From JACVRW01 sp963734025 (GTDB taxonomy: Bacteria > Actinomycetota > Thermoleophilia > Solirubrobacterales > Thermoleophilaceae), in assembly GCA_963734025.1 (NCBI GenBank), contig CAVTFR010000017.1:248001-312000 (forward strand): DNA of 64,000 nt, written 5' to 3'. The notes under the pieces are model-generated. The model had not been told where the DNA came from. It ran no database searches and was given only the letters and a program-made list of their open reading frames with translations. Position numbers and translations under genes: made by a program. Below, piece by piece: positions 7,365 to 15,205 of this stretch. Numbering within the stretch: the first letter of the stretch is position 1; each line of letters opens with the position of its first letter.

Positions 7365-7946
7365 GTGCTCAGCGGCGCGCTTGCCCCGGCGCTCGACGGT
7401 GGAGCCTGCCCCCACGTCGCCGTCCTCCTCCGCAGCGAGGAGGAGTTCACGCCTGTCGTCGCCTCGTTCTACTCCCTGGGCGCGAAGCGCGGCGGCTGGC
7501 TCGTCCATCGGACCATCGAGCCCGAGCGCGACCGCGAGGCGTTGACCGGCGCCGGCCTCGATGTTCCCGGCCTGGAGGCGGACCGCCGGCTGGCGCTCGA
7601 GCAGATCCGGCCCTCGGAGCCGCCCGAGCAGCTGCCGCAACGGCTCGACCCCGCTTTCGACGAGGCCCTCACCCGCGGGCTCAGCGCGCTCTGGTCATCG
7701 CACACGCCGGTCAGCGCGGACTCCGACTCCTTCGAGCACGCGATGAAGGTCGAGCGGGCATGGGAGGAGCACTTCCGCAATCGCCCCGTCGTGACGCTCT
7801 GCCCCTACGTCGTCGGCGGGCTCGACGCGCCCTCGGCGCTCGGGCGGCTCAGCGCGCTCGGCGCGGGCCACCACGACGGCGTGCTCGTGCCCTCGGAGCG
7901 CGGCCTCGAGCTGTTCAAGCCGCCGCGGGCTGCCGGCGACTCATGA
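7365..7946 (+). CDS. MEDS-domain-like protein
   Basis: A 193-aa cytoplasmic protein. Residues 12-90 (PHVAVLLRSEEEFTPVVASFYSLG, RGGWLVHRTIEPERDREALTGAGLDV) resemble the MEDS sensory domain found in DcmR and in anti-sigma or kinase-associated proteins. The C-terminal third is less conserved. Two starts are possible: GTG at 7335, overlapping the kinase stop (GTGA), or GTG at 7365 with a TAACGT box; I give the latter. Its position suggests it takes part in the adjacent two-component pathway. It overlaps the convergent MFS gene by 32 bp. Confidence 0.65.
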   Translation: MLSGALAPALDGGACPHVAVLLRSEEEFTPVVASFYSLGAKRGGWLVHRTIEPERDREALTGAGLDVPGLEADRRLALEQIRPSEPPEQLPQRLDPAFDEALTRGLSALWSSHTPVSADSDSFEHAMKVERAWEEHFRNRPVVTLCPYVVGGLDAPSALGRLSALGAGHHDGVLVPSERGLELFKPPRAAGDS

Positions 7947-9060
7947 CCGTAACGCCGGCGAGCGTCACGGCGGTTATGACGCCGAGCGCCGCGTAGGGCA
8001 CCGCGTCCGAGCTGACCTCGGCGACGGCGCCGCCGACGCCCGCGCCGACCACGTGGCCGACCGCCCAGGCGAGGTTCGAGATCGAGAATGCGAGGGCCTG
8101 GTCGAGGCCGGACTCCTCGGAGGCGTCCGAGAGCAGCGCCATCGCCGGCGCCCAGAAGCCGCCGAGCGAGGCGAACGCGAACAGGATCGCCACGCCCATC
8201 AGCACGACGGTGCCCGGCAGCGGCAGGAGGATCGCCATCACGAGCGCGCCGGTCAGCCCGGCCCGGATCGGGGTGAGCCGGCCGCGCCGGTCCGAGAGGC
8301 GGCCTGCGATCGGGCTGATCACGGCCTCCCCCGCGGCGGTGATCAGGAAGATCGCGCCGATCACCGCACCGCTGGCGCCGAGGTCGTCGAGCCGCAGCGG
8401 CGCGAGGACCTCGATCACGCCCGCGAACAGGGCCGGCAGCGTGAACAGCCAGAAGCCCGCCAGCACGGCCGGCCTGCGCAGCGCCGCGGCCAGCTGCGAG
8501 AGCAGCGCGCCCGGCTCGGGCTCGACGCCGGGGGTGGACCAGGCCCAGGCTGCCAGCGCGGCCGCGCCGACCGCGACGGCGCTGAACACGATCTCCGGCC
8601 CGATCACCGTCGCGAGGCCGCCGAGCACGGGGCCGAGCAGCACGCCGACGATCGCGGCGGCGAGCGCCGACCCGATCAGCTCGCCGCGGCGCTCGGGCGG
8701 CGCGGCCGACACGAGCCAGGCCATGCCCGCCGCCCACATGCAGGCGCCGCCGACTCCCTGGGTGAAGCGCGCAGCGTCGAGCAGCACGATGTGGTTGGCG
8801 AATGCGAACACGAGGCTCGTCACGCCGAGCAGCCCGAGTCCGAGCAGCAGCGTGGGCTTGACGCCCCAGCGCGCGGCGAGCCAGCCGCTCGGCACGGCCG
8901 CGGCGAAGGTGCCGGCCGGGTACGCGGCCGCGAGCACGCCGGCGCCTGTCTTCGAGAGGTCGAACTGGTCCGCGTACTCGGGCAGCAGCGGCGACACGGC
9001 GGCGAAGAAGGAGGTGTCGACCAGCACCACGGCCGCTACGAGCAGGAACAGGCGGCGCAT
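7915..9060 (-). CDS. MFS transporter
   Basis: A 381-aa membrane protein with about 12 hydrophobic segments. It has the MFS A-type motif after the second segment (GWLAARWGVKPTLLLGLGL) and its repeat in the second half (GRLSDRRGRLTPIRAGL). That layout is typical of drug or small-metabolite antiporters; the substrate is unknown. The ATG at 9060 has TAGCAT seven bases upstream. It is divergent from the M20 peptidase gene, with the 44-bp tandem repeat between them. Confidence 0.88.
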   Translation of the reverse strand: MRRLFLLVAAVVLVDTSFFAAVSPLLPEYADQFDLSKTGAGVLAAAYPAGTFAAAVPSGWLAARWGVKPTLLLGLGLLGVTSLVFAFANHIVLLDAARFTQGVGGACMWAAGMAWLVSAAPPERRGELIGSALAAAIVGVLLGPVLGGLATVIGPEIVFSAVAVGAAALAAWAWSTPGVEPEPGALLSQLAAALRRPAVLAGFWLFTLPALFAGVIEVLAPLRLDDLGASGAVIGAIFLITAAGEAVISPIAGRLSDRRGRLTPIRAGLTGALVMAILLPLPGTVVLMGVAILFAFASLGGFWAPAMALLSDASEESGLDQALAFSISNLAWAVGHVVGAGVGGAVAEVSSDAVPYAALGVITAVTLAGVTVMSRRQPAAA

Positions 9061-9067
9061 CACGCCG

Positions 9068-9073
9068 ATGCTA
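9068..9073 (-). promoter_or_regulatory. -10 box TAGCAT of the MFS gene
   Basis: TAGCAT on the minus strand ends seven bases before the ATG at 9060. Confidence 0.5.
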
Positions 9074-9089
9074 CGCACCCGTAGTGGCC

Positions 9090-9233
9090 GGAGCGATTCC
9101 GCAGTGCGCGAGGGCGCCGGCTTGGCCGGGGCCGGAGCGATTCCGCAGTGCGCGAGGGCGCCGGCTTGGCCGGGGCCGGAGCGATTCCGCAGTGCGCGAG
9201 GGCGCCGGCTTGGCCGGGGCCGGAGCGATTCCG
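9090..9233. repeat. 44-bp tandem repeat, three full copies plus 12 bp
   Basis: Three identical 44-bp units start at 9090, 9134 and 9178 (each opens GGAGCGATTCCGCAGTGCGC), followed by the first 12 bp of a fourth. They fill the 188-bp gap between the divergent MFS and M20 genes and end only two bases before a candidate -10 box (AAGAAT, 9235-9240). Perfect identity implies recent expansion. There are no unique spacers, so it is not a CRISPR array. Confidence 0.95.
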
Positions 9234-9248
9234 AAAGAATGCCCGCCC

Positions 9249-10565
9249 ATGCCCGCACTTCTCGACGAGCTGATCGACTGGCTGCGCGTCCCCTCGATCT
9301 CCACCGGCGGCGGCGACGCGCCGGCGCTGGCCCGCGCCTGCGACTGGGTCTGCGAGCGGATCGAGGCGGCCGGCGGGAGCGCCGAGCAGGTCACGGTCGA
9401 CGACGGCCATCCGATGGCGATCGGCGAGCTGCGTGCGGCCCGGCCGGACGCGCCGACCGTGCTCGCCTACGGCCACTACGACGTCCAGGACCCGGGGCCG
9501 CTCGAGGAGTGGAGCTCGCCGCCGTTCGAGCCGACGGAGCGCGACGGTCGCCTGTACGCGCGCGGCGCGGCCGACGACAAGGGCAACTACCTGCCGTTGC
9601 TGCACGTCGCCTGCGAGCTGGCGCGCGCCGGGGAGCTGCCGGTGAACGTGCGCCTGCTCGTCGAGGGAGAGGAGGAGGTGGGGAGCCCGTCAGTGCTGAA
9701 GTGGCTGCGCGAGGCCGAGCTCGGCGCGGACTGCGCGATCGTGTTCGACTCGCTGATGGCGGACGAGCGAACGCCGGCGATCTCCATCGGCGCGCGCGGG
9801 CTCGCGCAGGCACAGATCCAGGTCCGGACCGGGGCGCGCGACCTGCACTCCGGCCTCTACGGCGGCGCCGTCCTGAACGCTGCGCACGTGCTGCTCGCGA
9901 TGTTCTCCGCCGTGATGCCGGATGCCGAGGGGCGGGTGCCCGAGGCGCTGCGCGCCGGCGTCGCGACGGTGGGCGAGCGCGAGCGCGAGTCGTGGCTCCG
10001 GCTCCAGCCGGGAGCGGAGGCGCTGCGGGCGGTCGGCGGCCGCGAGGTGGCCGCCGGGGCGGGGGACGAGTTCTACGAGCGCACCGGTGCGGCGCCTGCG
10101 CTCGACGTGAACATGGTCAGCGTGGGCGAGCCGCGCACGATCGTGCCCTCGCTCGCCCGCGGTCACGTGAGCCTGAGGCTCGCGCCGGGACAGAGCGCCG
10201 CCGAGATGGGCTCAGAGCTGGAACGGCTGCTGCGCTCGGCCGCGCCGCCCGGCGCCGAGCTCGAGATGCACATGGAGCTCGCCGACCCGGCGCTCTTCGA
10301 TGCCAAGCATCCCGCGCTGCGGCTCGCGGGCGAGGCGCTCGCGCGGGCGTGCGGCACGCCGCCCGCCCTCCTTCGCCTCGGCGGCACGCTGCCGCTGCTC
10401 GCCGTCCTCGCCGAGCGCGGAGTGCCCACGATCGTGAGCGGCTTCGTTCTCCCCGACGACGCCATCCATGCCCCCGACGAGAGCTACCGGCTCGAGAGCC
10501 TGCGGCTCGGCGAGCGCGCGGCGCGCGAGCTCTACGCCGCGCTGGCGGATCTGCGCAACCGGTGA
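9249..10565 (+). CDS. M20 family metallopeptidase (dipeptidase-like)
   Basis: A 438-aa di-zinc hydrolase of the M20/ArgE/DapE family. Metal-ligand blocks are visible in order: YGHYDVQ, RGAADDKGN, VEGEEEVGS and FDSLMAD. The dimerisation lid domain lies in the middle (ARDLHSGLYGGAV). The length and the GHYDVQ motif favour the carnosinase-like dipeptidase branch rather than DapE. The ATG at 9249 has AAGAAT eight bases upstream. The 3' end overlaps the convergent methyltransferase gene by 34 bp. Confidence 0.88.
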   Translation: MPALLDELIDWLRVPSISTGGGDAPALARACDWVCERIEAAGGSAEQVTVDDGHPMAIGELRAARPDAPTVLAYGHYDVQDPGPLEEWSSPPFEPTERDGRLYARGAADDKGNYLPLLHVACELARAGELPVNVRLLVEGEEEVGSPSVLKWLREAELGADCAIVFDSLMADERTPAISIGARGLAQAQIQVRTGARDLHSGLYGGAVLNAAHVLLAMFSAVMPDAEGRVPEALRAGVATVGERERESWLRLQPGAEALRAVGGREVAAGAGDEFYERTGAAPALDVNMVSVGEPRTIVPSLARGHVSLRLAPGQSAAEMGSELERLLRSAAPPGAELEMHMELADPALFDAKHPALRLAGEALARACGTPPALLRLGGTLPLLAVLAERGVPTIVSGFVLPDDAIHAPDESYRLESLRLGERAARELYAALADLRNR

Positions 10566-11164
10566 ATGCGCACCCGCTCCGAGCGCGGCGTGCCGGTCGT
10601 CTTCAGCACCCAGCCCTGATCCTCGACGCGCTCCAGGAACGCGCCGGCGGCGGGCCGCTGCGGGTCGGCTACCAGCACCAGCGCGCGCTCGCCGACGAGC
10701 CGCGGCAGCAGCTCGAGCAGCAGACTTCCGTTGCGGCGCTCGTAGAGGACGTCTGAGGCGAGCACGAGGTCCCAGGGGCCGCGCTCCACGATCGCCTCGG
10801 GCGCCGCCCATGAGCACTCGAGCGTGTCGAGGCGGACGTCGTTGCGGGCGGCGTTGGCGGCGGTGGCGAACACCGCGTCGGGGGACCAGTCGGTCGCGAG
10901 CACGCGCCCGCCGGCACGGGCGGCGGCGATGCTGGGCAACCCGAGCCCGCAGCCGAGCTCGATCGTCCGCTTGCCGCGCAGAGAGCGCAGCGACAGATCG
11001 TGCGCGAGCGCCACGGCGCTCGACCACAGCTCGGCCCAGTAGGGCAGGAACTCCTCGTGCTCGAAGGACTCCTCGCTGAGGAGCGCCTCAGCATCGCGCG
11101 GGCGCGCCAGCTCGATCTCGCCACCGGGGAGCGGAATGCGCTCGGCGACATCGAGCTCGATCAT
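10532..11164 (-). CDS. SAM-dependent methyltransferase (lysine/nicotinamide N-methyltransferase-like fold)
   Basis: A 210-aa class I methyltransferase. Motif I is TIELGCGLGLPSIAAARAG (around residue 70), then VLATDWSP, and the post-motif DLVLASDVLYE is typical of the METTL/lysine methyltransferase group. An N-terminal helix contains PYWAELWSSAVALA, which is also characteristic. The substrate is unknown, probably a protein side chain or a small amine. Its start lies 77 bp inside the 3' end of the M3 peptidase gene on the same strand, so the two are probably expressed together. Confidence 0.8.
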   Translation of the reverse strand: MIELDVAERIPLPGGEIELARPRDAEALLSEESFEHEEFLPYWAELWSSAVALAHDLSLRSLRGKRTIELGCGLGLPSIAAARAGGRVLATDWSPDAVFATAANAARNDVRLDTLECSWAAPEAIVERGPWDLVLASDVLYERRNGSLLLELLPRLVGERALVLVADPQRPAAGAFLERVEDQGWVLKTTGTPRSERVRIHRLRRSASAA

Positions 11165-13025
11165 TCCTGAGGCGAACCCTCCGCAGCCGGCCGAGCCGGC
11201 TGCCTCGGGCCAGGCGGCGAACCCCGACGGGCGCGCCTCGCAGCGCGGCGCGCTCGGCCGCGTCCAGCTGGCGCTCGATCAGCTCGAGCCCGCTCGCCCA
11301 GAACCCCGGATCCGTCAGGTCGACGCCGACGATCGCCCCGAGCTCCTCGGGCGGCCGCGAGCCGCCGGCGCGCAGCAGGTCGAGGTACGACGGCACGAAC
11401 GGCTCGCCCTCCTCCTCATAGCGGCGGTAGACCGACAGCGCGAGCAGGTGGCCGTACGCGTATGCGTAGACGTAACCCGGTGCGTCGACGAAGTGCCAGA
11501 CGTACGACCACCAGAGGCCGTAGTCGTCGTCGAGCTCGACGCTGTCGCCCAGGAGGTCGGTCTGCGTCTCGAGCCACAGCTCGGCAAGGTGGTCGACGGA
11601 CAGCTCGCCCGTCTCGCGGCGCGTCGTGTGGAGCGCGTGCTCGAAGCGGTTCATGGCGATCTGGCGAAACACGGCGGCAACGGCGCCGTCGAGCGCGCCG
11701 GCGAGCAGGTCGAGCCGCTCCGCGGCCCCGGGCGCCTGCTGGAGCAGGCGCTCGAGCACGATCGTCTCGCCGAAGATCGACGCGGTCTCGGCGAGCGTCA
11801 GCGGGGTGGTGAAGTGGAAGATGCCCTGCGGACGGGCGAGCGACGCGTGGACGCCATGGCCGAGCTCGTGCGCCATCGTCAACACGTCGTAAGGACGCGA
11901 GCTGTAGTTGAGCAGCACGTACGGGTGCGCCGAGGGGACGGTGTACGAGCAGAAGGCGCCCCCGCGCTTGCCCGGCCGCGGCGGGCCGTCGATGTAGCCG
12001 TGCTCGAAGAAGGTCGCGGCCGTCGCGCCGAGCTCCGGCGAGAAGCTGCCGTAGCAGTCGAGCACGATCTCACGGGCGTCGGCGTACGGAATGCGCTCGT
12101 CGCTGCCGGAGACCGGCGCCATGCGGTCGTAGTGCGCAAGCCGGTCGAGCCCGAGCAGGCGCGCCTTCAGCGCATACCAGCGGCGGGCGAGGTCGTAGCG
12201 CGACTGGACCGCCTCGATCAGCGCCTCCACCGACTCGTCGCTTGCCTCGTTCGCGAGGTTGCGGGAGGCGAGCCAGTGCGGATATGTGCGCAGGCGGTCC
12301 TTGGTCGCCTTGTCGCCGAGCAGCGTGTTGAAGACGAACGCGCGCGTGCGCAGGCCCGGGCGGAGCGCGTCGGTGATGGCGCTCGCGGTCTCCGCGCGGC
12401 GCTCGCGGCTGGGGTCCTGGAGGCGCGAGAGCGCCTCCTCGAAGGAGATCGGCTCGTCGGTATCCGGCGGCGTGACCTCGATCGCCGAGACCTGCTCCGT
12501 GAAGAGGCGCTGGAAGGCGCCCGCGCCGGTGACGCTCGTCTCGGTGAGGATGCGCTCCTCGGGCTCCGTGAGCTGATGGGGGCGATAGCGGCGAACGGTG
12601 CGCAGGTAGTGCGCGCAAAAGCCGAGCTCGGGAGCGGCGAGCAGCTCGCCGGCGCGCTCGTCCGGCACGAGGTTCCACTCGAGCTCGAAGAAGAGCAGCG
12701 TCGTCTCGATCGCGGCGCCGAGCTCGCGCGCCTTCTGCATCAGCGCGCCGCGCTCGGGATCTGCCGTGTCGAGCGAGAAGCGGAGCATCGCGTACGAGCC
12801 CGCCCGGCCGGCGAGGTCGTGGATCGCGCCCAGCTCGTGCATGGCCTCGGCGAGGCCCTCCGCGTCGAGCTCGGCCAGCTCGCCCTTGTGGAGCTGAGCG
12901 AACGCCTCGGCGCGGTCGCGCGCCTCGGCGAGCATCTGCTCGACCCCCTCGGCGCCGCGTCCCTCGGCGAGCGGGTCGAGGTCCCAGGAGGCTGATTCCA
13001 GTGCTTCGTCGACGGAGGTGCTCAC
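11088..13025 (-). CDS. pepF: M3 family oligoendopeptidase (PepF-like)
   Basis: A 645-aa cytoplasmic zinc peptidase that degrades oligopeptides. It has the M3 helical body and the HExxH zinc motif in TMAHELGHGVHASLA (near residue 385), followed by the downstream glutamate block (LAETASIFGETIVLERLL). The GTG at 13025 has TAGATT seven bases upstream, a leaderless-type start. The last 45 or so residues after LIERQLDAAERAALRG are arginine-rich and unlike the family. They are encoded by the palindromic element at 11182-11203 and by the first 77 bp of the methyltransferase gene, so the native stop may have been lost. Confidence 0.88.
   Translation of the reverse strand: MSTSVDEALESASWDLDPLAEGRGAEGVEQMLAEARDRAEAFAQLHKGELAELDAEGLAEAMHELGAIHDLAGRAGSYAMLRFSLDTADPERGALMQKARELGAAIETTLLFFELEWNLVPDERAGELLAAPELGFCAHYLRTVRRYRPHQLTEPEERILTETSVTGAGAFQRLFTEQVSAIEVTPPDTDEPISFEEALSRLQDPSRERRAETASAITDALRPGLRTRAFVFNTLLGDKATKDRLRTYPHWLASRNLANEASDESVEALIEAVQSRYDLARRWYALKARLLGLDRLAHYDRMAPVSGSDERIPYADAREIVLDCYGSFSPELGATAATFFEHGYIDGPPRPGKRGGAFCSYTVPSAHPYVLLNYSSRPYDVLTMAHELGHGVHASLARPQGIFHFTTPLTLAETASIFGETIVLERLLQQAPGAAERLDLLAGALDGAVAAVFRQIAMNRFEHALHTTRRETGELSVDHLAELWLETQTDLLGDSVELDDDYGLWWSYVWHFVDAPGYVYAYAYGHLLALSVYRRYEEEGEPFVPSYLDLLRAGGSRPPEELGAIVGVDLTDPGFWASGLELIERQLDAAERAALRGAPVGVRRLARGSRLGRLRRVRLRNDRARCRRAHSAPRWRDRAGAPARC
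11182..11203 (-). repeat. palindromic element (copy 1)
   Basis: On the minus strand, nine-base arms GCAGCCGGC and GCCGGCTGC flank TCG. The same arrangement occurs after ftsZ at 41370-41390, and a diverged form at 59302-59328. Here it lies in the arginine-rich tail of the M3 peptidase. Confidence 0.7.
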
Positions 13026-13032
13026 CGCACCG

Positions 13033-13038
13033 AATCTA
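13033..13038 (-). promoter_or_regulatory. -10 box TAGATT of the M3 peptidase gene
   Basis: TAGATT on the minus strand ends seven bases before the GTG at 13025. The divergent PLP enzyme gene starts only 36 bp away, so the two promoters are back to back. Confidence 0.5.
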
Positions 13039-13061
13039 GCCGCTCGGGATGATGTTGGCCG

Positions 13062-13955
13062 ATGGCGACGCCCCTGGAGCCCGCTCCCGCCGCGCTCGGC
13101 GCCGGCGACTCGGTCTGGCTGAAGCGCGAGGACGTGCACGAGCTCGGCGCGTTCAAGTGGCGCGGCGCGCTGCCGGCCCTCGAGCACTTCCGGGACCGGG
13201 GCATCGAGGCGGTGGTCACCGCCTCGACCGGGAACCACGGCGCTGCGACCGCCTGGGCCGCCCAGCGCACGGGAATGCGCGCGATCGTGTTCGTCCCGGC
13301 CGAGGCGAGTCGTGCGAAGGTGGCCCGCCTCGAGGAGCTCGGCGCCGAGCTCCACCGGGTCGGCGACGACCTCGACGCGTCGAAGGAGCTGGCGCGCGAG
13401 TTCGCGGCCGAGCGCGGGCTCGCCTTCTTCGAGGACGGCGCCGAGCCGGCGCAGTTCGACGGCTACGCCGCCATCGGCCGCGAGATCGTCGAGCAGCTCG
13501 GCGCGCCGCCGGCCCGGGTGGTCGTGCCGGTCGGGAACGGCGCGCTGCTCATCGGCGTGGTGCGGGGGCTCGACGGGGGCGAGACGGTGGCGGTCGTGGC
13601 GAAGGAGGCGCCCGTCATGGCGCTGAGCGCGGCCGCCGGGCGGCCGGTGCCGTGCGATCGCTCGGCGACCTTCGCGGACGGCATGGCCGTCCGGGTGGCG
13701 GTGCCGCTCGCCGTCGGAGAGATCGTGCGCGTCGGCGTTCCGTTCGTGCAGGTCTCGGAGCGGGCGCTGGCGCGCGCGGTCGGGAGCTTCGCGGCCGCGG
13801 GATTGCGCGTGGAGGGCTCCGCCGCAGCGGCGCTCGCCGCCCTGGAGCCGCTGGTGCCGGCCGGCGGGCCGACCGTGCTCGTCATCACCGGCTCGAACAT
13901 CGACGACGAGCTGCATCGCCGCGCCGTCGAGCGGCCCGAGACGTTTCCGGACTGA
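13062..13955 (+). CDS. PLP-dependent fold-type II lyase (threonine/serine dehydratase-like)
   Basis: A 297-aa enzyme of the tryptophan synthase beta/threonine dehydratase superfamily. The PLP lysine is Lys32 (ELGAFKWRGA), the substrate loop is TASTGNHG, and a glycine-rich phosphate-binding region reads VVPVGNGALLIG. It is shorter than biosynthetic IlvA and has no ACT regulatory domain, so it is more like a catabolic dehydratase or serine racemase. The exact substrate is not determinable. The ATG at 13062 is chosen; an upstream ATG at 13049 is out of frame. The next gene follows after six bases. Confidence 0.8.
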   Translation: MATPLEPAPAALGAGDSVWLKREDVHELGAFKWRGALPALEHFRDRGIEAVVTASTGNHGAATAWAAQRTGMRAIVFVPAEASRAKVARLEELGAELHRVGDDLDASKELAREFAAERGLAFFEDGAEPAQFDGYAAIGREIVEQLGAPPARVVVPVGNGALLIGVVRGLDGGETVAVVAKEAPVMALSAAAGRPVPCDRSATFADGMAVRVAVPLAVGEIVRVGVPFVQVSERALARAVGSFAAAGLRVEGSAAAALAALEPLVPAGGPTVLVITGSNIDDELHRRAVERPETFPD

Positions 13956-13961
13956 GCCGGC

Positions 13962-14807
13962 GTGCTCGCCGACGTCGTCGAGTACCTGCGCTGCCCTCAC
14001 TGCGGAGCGGAGCTGGCCCTCGGAAACGGCGCGCTCCAGTGTGCCGCCGGGCACTCCTTCGACGTCGCGCGTCAGGGATATGTGAGCCTGCTACCGGGGG
14101 CGCCGCGGGCGGCGATCGGCGACAACGCGGCGATGGTCGCCGCGCGTGAGCGCTTCCTCGGGGCCGGCCACTTCCACCCGCTGGAGGCGGCGCTCGCCGA
14201 TGCCGCACGCGGAGCGCCCGGCTTCGCTTGCGTGGCGGACATCGGGGCCGGCACCGGCCGGCAGCTCGCGCGCGTTCTCGACGTGTCGGCGCGGCGGCCC
14301 GGGCTCGCCCTCGACGTCTCGGGGTACGCGCTGCGGCGGGCCGCCCGGGCGCACCCGCGCATCGGCGCCGTCGGCTGCGACATCTGGGGCGCCCTGCCGG
14401 TCCGCTCGGAGGCCGCGGGACTCGTGCTGAACGTCTTCGCCCCGCGGAACGGCGCCGAGATGGAGCGGGTCATGGCGCCCGGCGGCCGGCTCGTCGTCGT
14501 CACGCCCAGCCCGCGCCACCTGGAGGAGCTCGCCGGCCCGCTCGGGCTTCTGAGCGTCGACGAGCGCAAGCCCGAGCGGCTCGAGCAGGAGCTCGGCGGC
14601 CGGCTCGAGCGCCTCTCGAGCGAGGAGCTCGAATGGGTTCTGAGGCTCGGCGCCGGCGACCTCGAGGCGCTCGTGATGATGGGACCGAATGCCTTTCACA
14701 CCGACCCGGCCGAGCTCCGTCGCCGCATCGAGGGGCTCCCGGAGCCCATCGAGGCGCGGGCGTCGGTGCTGCTGACGGTCTGGCGGCGGCCCGCTCAGGC
14801 CGCGTAG
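13962..14807 (+). CDS. rlmA: RlmA-like 23S rRNA (guanine-N1)-methyltransferase
   Basis: A 281-aa methyltransferase with an N-terminal zinc ribbon (Cys11, Cys14, Cys27, His31: RCPHCG ... CAAGHSFD) followed by GYVSLLPG, the hallmark of RlmA(I)/RlmA(II). These methylate G745 or G748 in helix 35 of 23S rRNA. The SAM site is DIGAGTGRQLARVL. Some family members confer macrolide tolerance, but which guanine is modified here cannot be told. GTG start. The stop overlaps the convergent cupin gene by 13 bp. Confidence 0.85.
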   Translation: MLADVVEYLRCPHCGAELALGNGALQCAAGHSFDVARQGYVSLLPGAPRAAIGDNAAMVAARERFLGAGHFHPLEAALADAARGAPGFACVADIGAGTGRQLARVLDVSARRPGLALDVSGYALRRAARAHPRIGAVGCDIWGALPVRSEAAGLVLNVFAPRNGAEMERVMAPGGRLVVVTPSPRHLEELAGPLGLLSVDERKPERLEQELGGRLERLSSEELEWVLRLGAGDLEALVMMGPNAFHTDPAELRRRIEGLPEPIEARASVLLTVWRRPAQAA

Positions 14808-15145
14808 CTCTCGCTGCCCATGATGTGGAGCGACACGTAGGGCTCGTCGCCCACCACCCACGAGTCGTGCCCGGGCGGGACGTAGAAGAACTCCCCCGCG
14901 CGCATCACGCGTTCCGTGCCGTCCTCCATCTTCACGGCCGCGGCGCCGCTCACCACGAGCCCGACATGCTCGACCTGGCAGAGCGCTTCCCCGCTTGCCG
15001 CACCGACGTGCTTCGACCACTTCCAACCGGGCTCGTAGGTGGCGCGCCCGAGCGTCATCGGGCCAACGGCGTAGACCTCGAAGCGGCCCCTCTCGAACTC
15101 GCGCGTCTCGGTGGGGTCGTCGAGGGGAAGGAGCGCCAGGTCCAT
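14795..15145 (-). CDS. single-domain cupin protein
   Basis: A 116-aa protein with one conserved cupin barrel. Motif 1 is around HVGLVVSGAAAVKMEDG and motif 2 is around GEFFYVPPGHDSWVV. Metal-type histidines are present (VEHVGL, PPGHDS). Such proteins are often sugar or organic-acid binding or small dioxygenases; no substrate can be assigned. Divergent from the quinone reductase gene, with 60 bp between starts. Confidence 0.8.
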   Translation of the reverse strand: MDLALLPLDDPTETREFERGRFEVYAVGPMTLGRATYEPGWKWSKHVGAASGEALCQVEHVGLVVSGAAAVKMEDGTERVMRAGEFFYVPPGHDSWVVGDEPYVSLHIMGSESYAA

Positions 15146-15166
15146 GGCGGGAGTCTCGCAAGACGC

Positions 15167-15197
15167 TTGACCTCGAGCTCGCTCGAGGTCCTACCCT
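15167..15197 (+). promoter_or_regulatory. promoter with an inverted repeat between -35 and -10
   Basis: TTGACC (15167-15172) and TACCCT (15192-15197) are separated by 19 bp. A perfect inverted repeat (arms GACCTCGAG and CTCGAGGTC around CTCG, 15169-15190) fills the spacer. The -10 ends eight bases before the ATG at 15206. This geometry suits a repressor operator. Confidence 0.55.
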
Positions 15198-15205
15198 GCG
15201 GGGCG

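Noticed and set aside
9090..9233. Possible CRISPR array
   Set aside because: The 44-bp units are directly adjacent with no unique spacers, and no cas gene is near.
13026..14054. N-terminal extension of the M3 peptidase to 988 aa
   Set aside because: The added part is antisense to the PLP enzyme gene, while a GTG at 13025 has a good -10 box and the family N-terminus.
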